A DNA stretch of 64,000 nucleotides, from the NCBI GenBank assembly GCA_963702995.1, contig OY969783.1, positions 6,634,001 to 6,698,000 on the forward strand, written 5' to 3'. The notes under the pieces are model-generated. The model ran no database searches, was not told the origin of the DNA, and saw nothing but the letters and a program-made list of their open reading frames with translations. Shown piece by piece: positions 58,173-64,000 of this stretch. Position 1 is the first letter of the stretch; every line of letters starts with the position of its first letter. Source of the stretch: MFD04580-c1 sp963702995. Its GTDB lineage: Bacteria; Planctomycetota; Phycisphaerae; Tepidisphaerales; Tepidisphaeraceae. The position numbers and the translations under genes were made by a program.

Positions 58173-58949
58173 ATGAAATCTGTTATCCGTCGAATCGCTT
58201 CCGGGTTTTTCATGGTCGGGTCGATCGGGGCCGTCCTGTCGCCTGCGGCCATGGCGGCCGATCGTCCCGCCGAACCGGTCGTGCAGGGCGAAGAAGAGAA
58301 GGCGATCCTCACCGACGTCGTCCAGCTCACCTTCGGCGACACCTTTGAGAAAGCGGGCGAGGGGTATTTCTCGCAGCAGATGGACTGGGTCATCTTCCAA
58401 GGGACGCCAAAGGGCGAGAAGAACTACCAGATGTTCGTCGCTCCGCTCATCTCGGAGTCGGGCGTGCCGCGCCGCCTTGGGCCGCCGGTCCGCATTACGC
58501 CAGCCGACAGCCGCAACACGTGCGGGTTCTTCTCGCCCGACGGGAAGTCGATCATCTTCGGTTCGACCGCGGGCAAGGAAGATCCGAGCGAATTGTCGTC
58601 CGGCTTCCAGCGCCAGGGCGGCACCTACCGGTGGGACTTCCCCAAGGGGATGGAGATCTACAGGGTGAACGACTGGAAGGCGGCCGTCGAAAAAGCCGCG
58701 GCGGCCTTCCACCCGTCATCGCACCAGCCGGCCGGCCCGACAACCCGCGCCAGAAACCTATGCATCCATCAACCTCGCGTTACCGGCGAATCGGCTCACC
58801 GACAACGACGCCTACGATGCCGAAGACGCTTTCTCCCCCGACGGCAAGCACATTTGCTTCACCTCCCTGCGGACCGGCGACGGCGAAATCTGGGTGATGA
58901 ACGCCGACGGCTCGCGCCCCGTGCAGATCACCCATGCCAAGGGGTATGA
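58173..58949 (+). CDS. TolB-like beta-propeller protein, N-terminal part
   Basis: An exported WD40-like (PD40) protein. The signal peptide is RIASGFFMVGSIGAVLSPAA. The first propeller blades are visible (WVIFQGTPKGEKNYQMFVAP; ITPADSRNTCGFFSPDGKSI). The frame shifts by +1 near 58740, after NDWKAAVEKAAAAFHPS; the remaining blades follow in the frame ending at 59367, and the last 60 residues here are out of frame. TolB-type propellers bind other envelope proteins or substrates in the periplasm. No tol genes are adjacent, so it is not TolB itself. Confidence 0.82.
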   Translation: MKSVIRRIASGFFMVGSIGAVLSPAAMAADRPAEPVVQGEEEKAILTDVVQLTFGDTFEKAGEGYFSQQMDWVIFQGTPKGEKNYQMFVAPLISESGVPRRLGPPVRITPADSRNTCGFFSPDGKSIIFGSTAGKEDPSELSSGFQRQGGTYRWDFPKGMEIYRVNDWKAAVEKAAAAFHPSSHQPAGPTTRARNLCIHQPRVTGESAHRQRRLRCRRRFLPRRQAHLLHLPADRRRRNLGDERRRLAPRADHPCQGV

Positions 58950-59367
58950 CGGCGGCCCGTTCTTCTCGCCCGATGGCAAGCGACTGGTCTACCGGAGCGA
59001 TCGGAAAGGGAACGACCTGCTGCAACTCTTCGTCGCCGACCTCGCCTTTGACGACAACGGAGAGATCACCGGCATCGCGGCCGAGCATCAACTGACCGAC
59101 GACGTCAACGTGAACTGGGGCCCCTACTGGCACCCCGACGGCCAGCACCTCATCTTCGCCACCAGCCGCCAGGGGCATCAGAATTACGAGCTTTACTCCA
59201 TCCGCACCGACGGCAGCCACGCGACCCGCATCACCTACACCGAGGGGTTCGATGGCTTGCCCGTCTTTTCGCCGGATGGGAAGTACCTGATGTGGTCGGC
59301 CAAGCGATCGAAGGACAAGACCGTGCAGCTTCACCTCGCCAGGTTCAACGCGCCGGCGGATTGGTAA
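58745..59367 (+). CDS. TolB-like beta-propeller protein, C-terminal part
   Basis: Continues the propeller: YASINLALPANRLTDNDAYD, then four PD40 blades with the SPDGK or HPDGQ turn (EDAFSPDGKHICFTSLRTGD, GPFFSPDGKRLVYRSDRKGN, GPYWHPDGQHLIFATSRQGH, LPVFSPDGKYLMWSAKRSKD). It ends at LARFNAPADW. Blade spacing is regular, which confirms that the frame is genuine from about 58747. Joined length is about 397 residues. Confidence 0.85.
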
Positions 59368-59485
59368 CAACGAACACGCCCATCGGTGACGCTGGTAGGG
59401 ACTGCATCACGGTCCGAACGCGCATTCAGCCCGGTCTAATGGGTGCCACCCGCATGGCGGGGTAAGAAGCGGCAACCCAGACGGC

Positions 59486-59878
59486 GTGTTGAAAAGTTTC
59501 CAAGAAAAGGCATGGCGCTTCCAACATGTTTTCTTTGCTAATCCGCTGAAGAACTTGACCCCCTTTGTGGCAGCGATCACCGGCTGCCTCCGTCCGCTTG
59601 ACACTGGACGCCTCACGATTTACGACGTGGTTTTCGGCCCAAGAAATCTGACTGCGTTGATGGGGCAGCACGCGATTACGACAGAGAAAGTTGCGGAGGC
59701 GCAACGCCGACATCACTGGTCTCTCATCGCGACAGGAGAAGCGGAGAACGGGGATCTCCTGCAGGCTGTATTGAGCGACCCGATCGATTTCTTTTTGTTC
59801 CGAAGCCGTGTCGCTTTGTCATCTACGCGGATCACGACGGATACATCACCTTCTTTTCGGTACAGAAAGCGAATTTAA
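59486..59878 (+). CDS. Hypothetical protein of lower GC content, N-terminal part
   Basis: The coding sequence is visibly less GC-rich than the neighbours, with codons ending in A or T, which suggests acquisition from elsewhere. It reads MLKSFQEKAWRFQHVFFANP, LTPFVAAITGCLRPLDTGRL, TIYDVVFGPRNLTALMGQHA and SLIATGEAENGDLLQAVLSD, and is genuine to about 59795. There a T run appears one base short, and the protein continues in another frame as FVPKPCRFVIYADHDGY. GTG 59486 is a tentative start without a clear ribosome site. No family is recognised. Confidence 0.55.
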   Translation: MLKSFQEKAWRFQHVFFANPLKNLTPFVAAITGCLRPLDTGRLTIYDVVFGPRNLTALMGQHAITTEKVAEAQRRHHWSLIATGEAENGDLLQAVLSDPIDFFLFRSRVALSSTRITTDTSPSFRYRKRI

Positions 59879-59946
59879 GTCCACGTGCGAAAGCGCTCAT
59901 CAATGGTGGGTTCCGAGAAATCCTCGGCTATGAGCGGCGATTCTGA
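59800..59946 (+). CDS. Hypothetical protein of lower GC content, C-terminal part
   Basis: After restoring one T in the run at 59792-59796 the protein continues VPKPCRFVIYADHDGYITFF, then SVQKANLSPRAKALINGGFR and EILGYERRF before a stop at 59946. The order and composition match the preceding piece. Joined length is about 153 residues. The function is unknown. Confidence 0.55.
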   Translation, partial: PKPCRFVIYADHDGYITFFSVQKANLSPRAKALINGGFREILGYERRF

Positions 59947-60121
59947 GCCTGGAGCAGCCACTTCGGTGACCGTCCGTATGAAGAGCTCTGTCCGAGACCA
60001 AAGGTTCGCAAGGGAGGCGACGATCGTACTGGTAGATCGGACGTCGATCGAACTCCCGTCCGAACCCTACGCGGCGGAGTGAACGTTCTGTGGATAACGA
60101 GGCGCCCCGTGTCGGGAAACT

Positions 60122-62053
60122 TCATTCGACCCGCGCCACCGCGTTCCCCGCGGCCGCTCGAACGATGGCGTCTTGGAGCTGGGCGGGGTCGTAAATGCCG
60201 GTCAGCTTGATCGGCTGCGGCATCCGGGGTGAGTAGATCACTGTCAGCGGGATCGCCCGCTTGGGGATCAGCGTGTCGAGCAGCGGCGTGCCGGGAGCGC
60301 CGTCGTCGGTCACATCGGCCCGCAGCATCAGCACGTCGTGGTCGGCGACCGCCTTTACGATTTCCACTCGATGAAGGACCCGCGCCTCCAGGTACTGGCA
60401 GTTCCCGCACCACGAGGCTGTGAACTCCACAAGCACAACGCGGTTTCCGGCGCGGGCGTCGGCCAGCGCGGCATCCGAATACGGCCGCCACTGGTAAGGC
60501 TCGTAGGTCACGTTCTTAGTGGCCGCAAAGGAGACGACGACGGCCAGCAGCGCGATCACGGCGACGATGATCTTGGGGCGTCGGGTTTCGAAAAGCTGGC
60601 TCGCCCGCCAGATCATGAACAGCCCGGCCGCCAGGACCAGCCCGAACATCGCCCACCAGGTTGCCGCCCGGCCGAAGCGGTCAATAAATGGCTTGGCGAA
60701 GTAGATCGCCATGCCGATCAGCAGGAAACCCATGAGCTGTTTCACCAGTTCGGCCCCCGGCCCCGTGCGGGGGAAGCGTCGGGCGGCTTCCGGGAAAGCG
60801 CTGAGCACGAAATAAGGCGACGCCATTCCGACGCCGACCATCGTCAGAAGCGCCATGCCGATCCCCGCCGAGTGGGCCGACGCCCACGTCAACAGGCCCA
60901 CAAACATCCCAAACGTACACGGCGTGGACAACGCGGCCGTCAGGATCCCGAACAGGAAGTTCCCGAAGTAGGTGTCGTGCCGGGGCGAGAAGCTGTAGAT
61001 CCCCGTCGGCAGGTTGACCGTAAACAGCCCGAGCGTGCTGGCGGCCATGGCCAGCAGGATCGCGACGATCGCCAGCCGGAACCAGACGAACGTGAAGAGC
61101 TGCCCCCAGTTCAACGCGTGCAGCACGAACACGAGCAGCCCCAGCGCCGCGAAGCTGGCGATCAGCCCCGCGCTGAAGACCGCTCCAAACGAGATGCTCT
61201 TGGCCCTGTTATGCTGCGAGACTTCGTAGAAGCCCATCGCCTTGAGCGGCAGCACCGGCAGGACGCACGGCATAATGTTGAAAATCACGCCGACCAGGAA
61301 CGCGGCCGCGAAGGCAAAGACGTACGAGTCGGGCGAGAGGACAAGGCCCAGGATCTTGATCGGGCCATCGTCCCCCGTGATCGCCGTCGCCGCGCCGCCA
61401 GCGCCCGGCCAGCGCGAGACGGCGGCCGCCGGGGGGCCAGTCGTTGCTGTCCCGGTCGTTGCTGTCCCTGTTGTTGGGCGGGTGGTCGGCTCGGTGGCGG
61501 GGCCCTGAAACAGCTCGGGAGCGTTGCGTGTGACAGTCGCGTCGGCGGCGACGATCGTCGTCACCAGTTCGAACTTCTCGCCGCGAATGGGCGGGTAGCA
61601 CACGTTCGTGGCCTCGTCGCACACCTGGTAGCTCAAGGCGCCGGTGAGGGTGATCGGCCCCGGTTTCACGTCGGCCGCCACTTGGATGGGGATCCGCGTG
61701 ATGACTTTCCCGGTGTAGACGCTGTAGATCTCGGCGCCTTCGTGATAATCCTTCCCCGGGGGAAAAATCGGGTCTTTGAAGGTCAGCCCGGGCGCGTCGG
61801 TCATCCGAACGCGATATTTGAAGAGGGTCGAAGTGGACGATTGGGCGTGATGCCCCGCGGCGACTTCGAGCACGACGGCGAGCGTCGCCGGCTTACCCGC
61901 CTGAAGCGCCGACGCGTCGAGGGCGACCCGCCCGAGAGTCGCGTGGTGATCTTCGTCGGCCGCCCCCTGCGCCGACGCAAAGTAGCCGCAAACAATGGCG
62001 ATTCCCGCGAAAAGCGGGACGAGGAGACGCCGGCCGAGGCGGGGGTGGTTCAT
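60122..62053 (-). CDS. dsbD: Thiol:disulphide interchange protein DsbD
   Basis: A 643-residue DsbD, which carries electrons from cytoplasmic thioredoxin to periplasmic disulphide-reducing proteins. All three parts are present: an N-terminal alpha domain after a signal peptide with Cys 145 and 152 (YQVCDEATNVCYPP); an eight-helix core with the redox cysteines in NIMPCVLPVLPLKAMGF and LSTPCTFGMFVG; and a C-terminal thioredoxin domain with WCGNC (Cys 549 and 552). The neighbours are an Rrf2 regulator divergent upstream and a low-GC gene convergent downstream. It could supply reducing power to exported thioredoxin-like proteins such as the RedB-like one, which is inference. Confidence 0.95.
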   Translation of the reverse strand: MNHPRLGRRLLVPLFAGIAIVCGYFASAQGAADEDHHATLGRVALDASALQAGKPATLAVVLEVAAGHHAQSSTSTLFKYRVRMTDAPGLTFKDPIFPPGKDYHEGAEIYSVYTGKVITRIPIQVAADVKPGPITLTGALSYQVCDEATNVCYPPIRGEKFELVTTIVAADATVTRNAPELFQGPATEPTTRPTTGTATTGTATTGPPAAAVSRWPGAGGAATAITGDDGPIKILGLVLSPDSYVFAFAAAFLVGVIFNIMPCVLPVLPLKAMGFYEVSQHNRAKSISFGAVFSAGLIASFAALGLLVFVLHALNWGQLFTFVWFRLAIVAILLAMAASTLGLFTVNLPTGIYSFSPRHDTYFGNFLFGILTAALSTPCTFGMFVGLLTWASAHSAGIGMALLTMVGVGMASPYFVLSAFPEAARRFPRTGPGAELVKQLMGFLLIGMAIYFAKPFIDRFGRAATWWAMFGLVLAAGLFMIWRASQLFETRRPKIIVAVIALLAVVVSFAATKNVTYEPYQWRPYSDAALADARAGNRVVLVEFTASWCGNCQYLEARVLHRVEIVKAVADHDVLMLRADVTDDGAPGTPLLDTLIPKRAIPLTVIYSPRMPQPIKLTGIYDPAQLQDAIVRAAAGNAVARVE

Positions 62054-62359
62054 GGCAGGGATTATACCGTCACGCGCCCTGGGTTATTCCGCGGGTGCCA
62101 CGACGGCGCAGGTGTCGCTGTTTCTCCGGAAAGCGGACATCCTCGTCGTTTCCATACCTGAAAGCCGACGGGGCGTCGGCGTTCCAAGGGAGGTCCGGGT
62201 GGGCCCATACGTCGTGCAGGCGGCTTGCTGAGTTGCACGGCAAGCGATCGCCGGACGCGCCGGACGCGCCGCGGAATTGACCGGCCGCCTCGTCTTTCTT
62301 ACAAGTCCTACTGTTTTAGATGGTTTTGAGGGCTGGGTACGCCCGAGGGAGCCAACCGC
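62054..62359. other. Divergent intergenic region between dsbD and the Rrf2 regulator
   Basis: About 305 bases with no convincing gene. It should carry promoters for both dsbD (minus) and the regulator (plus). The AT-richer stretch 62296-62325 (TTACAAGTCCTACTGTTTTA) is a plausible operator/promoter zone; no clean inverted repeat was seen by eye. Confidence 0.4.
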
Positions 62360-62797
62360 TTGCGACTGTCGAAGCGAACCGAGTACGGGATCCGGGCGAT
62401 CGTGCAGCTTGCCAAGCTCTGGCCAGCGGGGTTCGTTCAGTCGCGCGACCTGGCGCAGCAGGAGCGGCTGCCGAACAAATTTCTGGAGTCGATCCTGCTC
62501 GCGCTGCGTCGCGGCGGGTTCCTGGAGAGCAAGATCGGACGTGAAGGGGGCTACCGGCTGGCTCGCCCGCCGAAGGACATTCGCGTCGGTGAGCTGATTC
62601 GCCGGCTTGAAGGGCGGCTCACCCTCAAAGAAGGAAAGCCGGGGAACGATCTCAGCCCGGGGGCGCTTGCCGTCCACGTCATGAATGAGAAGCTCACGCA
62701 GGCGACCGACGACGTGCTGGACAACATGAGCCTGGAGGAACTGGTCGAGCATGTGAATAAGGCGTTAGGGCAGGCTCAGGAGATGTATTACATTTAG
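62360..62797 (+). CDS. Rrf2-family transcriptional regulator
   Basis: A 145-residue Rrf2 protein. The winged helix-turn-helix is typical: LSKRTEYGIRAIVQLAKLWP, then RDLAQQERLPNKFLESILLA and ESKIGREGGYRLARPPKDI. In IscR and NsrR three cysteines in the following segment bind an iron-sulphur cluster; here that segment (ELIRRLEGRLTLKEGKPGND) has none, so it is of the cluster-free kind (as in CymR). It starts at TTG with GAGGGAG upstream. It is divergent from dsbD, so regulation of thiol or sulphur metabolism is a fair guess but not shown. Confidence 0.9.
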   Translation: MRLSKRTEYGIRAIVQLAKLWPAGFVQSRDLAQQERLPNKFLESILLALRRGGFLESKIGREGGYRLARPPKDIRVGELIRRLEGRLTLKEGKPGNDLSPGALAVHVMNEKLTQATDDVLDNMSLEELVEHVNKALGQAQEMYYI

Positions 62798-62937
62798 GAA
62801 ACGTATTGTCCCTAGCGGTCAGGTGGATCTCTCGGCGAGGATACCGGGGCCTGTAGCGTGAGAGGTTCCCACGGGACTGGGGCATTGGTCACGTGTTAGC
62901 AGTACAGCGCTTATTGGTCCATGGAGCACAAGAAGAA

Positions 62938-63074
62938 CGTCGAAATCCGAAGCACAAAATCCGAAGAAATGAGAAATCGGAACAGAAGAAACCGGATTCA
63001 AGAGAGAGTATTGATTCCCGCTTTGCTTTATCTGGAGTTCCCTGAGATTTCGTGATTCGGATTTTCTGATTCGG
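62938..63074. repeat. Dispersed ATCCGAA inverted-repeat element, copy 2
   Basis: The left end reads CGAAATCCGAAGCACAAAAT, followed by CCGAAG; the right end reads GATTTCGTGATTCGGATTTT, followed by CTGATTCGGGAA, in inverted orientation. The middle is AT-richer than the genome. It matches the element at 30371-30515 in sequence motif, length and arrangement. Confidence 0.65.
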
Positions 63075-63147
63075 GAAGGCTTGATCGCCGGATCAGCGTT
63101 GTAGTGTCTAACGCGCGGTGGCCGACGAGGCCTTCAAGGTTCATTGA

Positions 63148-63930
63148 ATGATCTGGTCGCTCACGGCTCACGCTACCGCATTCGCCGAAATCGCGGCGCT
63201 GGTCAATGTTGACTGGGTTCAACGCGCGATCGCTTATGGCGGGCCGGTCACGATCTTCGTGTTGCTGTTCCTCTGCGGGATGGGCCTTCCGTTGCCGGAG
63301 GATATCCCGCTCATTATCGGCGGGTTCTTCGCCGCCAAGGGGCAGATGCACCTCGTCGGGGTCGCCGTCTGTTCGTGGCTGGGGATCCTGGCCGGCGACA
63401 GCATGCTCTACTACCTGGGGTGGCGGTATGGTCGCGAGATCTCGCGCCTGCCGCTGATCGGCCGCCACCTGACCGAGAAGCGGCTGGAAAAGACCGAGAA
63501 ACTGTTCGAGCGATACGGCATCTGGGTTATCGCGGTCGGGCGGCTCATCGCCGGCATCCGAGGGGCGATGGTCGCGGCCGCCGGCGCCACGCGCTATAAC
63601 TTCACGAAGTTCATCATCGTTGACGGCCTCGCGGCGCTGGTCAGCGGCGGGGCGTTCGTCAGCATCGGCTATTACCTGGGTAGGAAGATCGACTCGGTGC
63701 AGGAGATCCGGCAGACGATCGGCCCGTACGAGAACATGATCATCGCGGGCCTGGTTGCTGTGTCGGCCGCGTTCGGAGCCTACTTCTGGCTCCGCGCCAA
63801 GCGCCATCGTGGGATCACCGACGTTGCGTTGGACAAGGTCGTCGCGCGGACGGAGGCGCATCCGCTTGAGCCGCGCCGGCCGCGCCCTTCGGCGGGAGAG
63901 AGCGTTGCCGGCCCGGTCGAGCCTGTTTAG
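63148..63930 (+). CDS. DedA-family membrane protein
   Basis: A 260-residue integral membrane protein of the DedA superfamily, members of which act as lipid (undecaprenyl-phosphate or phospholipid) flippases. Family blocks are present: FVLLFLCGMGLPLPEDIPLI with the membrane-embedded acidic Glu; GDSMLYYLGWRYGREI; LFERYGIWVIAVGRLIAGIR with the conserved Arg; and AAAGATRYNFTKFIIVD. A long basic/Pro tail follows the last helix. The start is ATG 63148. No polymyxin-resistance or lipid genes are adjacent, so the lipid moved is unknown. Confidence 0.92.
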   Translation: MIWSLTAHATAFAEIAALVNVDWVQRAIAYGGPVTIFVLLFLCGMGLPLPEDIPLIIGGFFAAKGQMHLVGVAVCSWLGILAGDSMLYYLGWRYGREISRLPLIGRHLTEKRLEKTEKLFERYGIWVIAVGRLIAGIRGAMVAAAGATRYNFTKFIIVDGLAALVSGGAFVSIGYYLGRKIDSVQEIRQTIGPYENMIIAGLVAVSAAFGAYFWLRAKRHRGITDVALDKVVARTEAHPLEPRRPRPSAGESVAGPVEPV

Positions 63931-64000
63931 GCCGGCCCATGGCTGGCTGCTGGTGAACTTCCATCAAAGGCTGCGTTGACGGATCCCGAGCGTTGCGCAT

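Noticed and set aside
58173..59367. TolB of the Tol-Pal system
   Set aside because: Only the PD40 propeller is shared; no tolA, tolQ, tolR or pal gene is adjacent.
62360..62797. IscR-type iron-sulphur regulator
   Set aside because: The three cluster cysteines are missing from the segment after the wing.

Overview
The window looks like a GC-rich chromosome segment from the phylum Planctomycetota, most likely class Phycisphaerae. This is inferred from gene style, not from a marker tree. The clues are a sigma factor next to a Ser/Thr kinase, many zinc-ribbon/TPR membrane proteins, a C-terminal CRRCGYDLRATPERCPECG ribbon, a Tat-exported Gfo/Idh/MocA oxidoreductase, a beta-helix surface protein with a degenerate LEPRxLL-like motif, and dispersed intergenic inverted repeats. 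I see no tRNA, rRNA, CRISPR array, insertion sequence or prophage.

Layout. 1-5.2 kb: a TPR protein and a Wzz/BY-kinase exopolysaccharide co-polymerase. 5.3-7 kb: a zinc-ribbon membrane protein, a 55-residue membrane protein and an isolated nuoB. 7-12.5 kb: a large TPR protein, a sigma factor and a membrane Ser/Thr kinase. 12.6-21 kb: a secreted triple helix-hairpin-helix protein with a clear terminator, a decayed DUF4332 gene, a YidB-like protein, a double-ACT protein, a zinc-ribbon membrane protein, trpG/pabA, a heavy-metal-binding domain protein behind a structured leader, a ThuA protein and two lipoproteins. 21-29 kb: TPR, zinc-ribbon and membrane proteins. 29-39 kb: a methyltransferase, a three-gene signalling group (HTH-receiver, HDOD-GAF-histidine kinase, receiver-GAF) and a roughly 1100-residue TPR protein. 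39-49.5 kb: rpsD, then a tightly packed signalling operon. 49.8-64 kb: oxidoreductase, beta-helix protein, PfkB sugar kinase, TolB-like protein, DsbD, an Rrf2 regulator and a DedA protein.

How genes work together. The 40.7-49.3 kb operon has two histidine kinases with nearly identical phosphoacceptor regions, three receiver proteins (HDOD, dead HD-GYP, intact HD-GYP) and a membrane-anchored RedB/thioredoxin-like protein. Gene overlaps suggest one transcription unit, possibly linking thiol state to cyclic-di-GMP turnover. The 30.5-35.2 kb group is a second signalling set.

Quality warning. At least fifteen single-base frame changes interrupt eleven otherwise well-conserved genes. The frames continue cleanly after each break, so sequencing or assembly indels are the simplest explanation. 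I list the pieces separately and say how they join.
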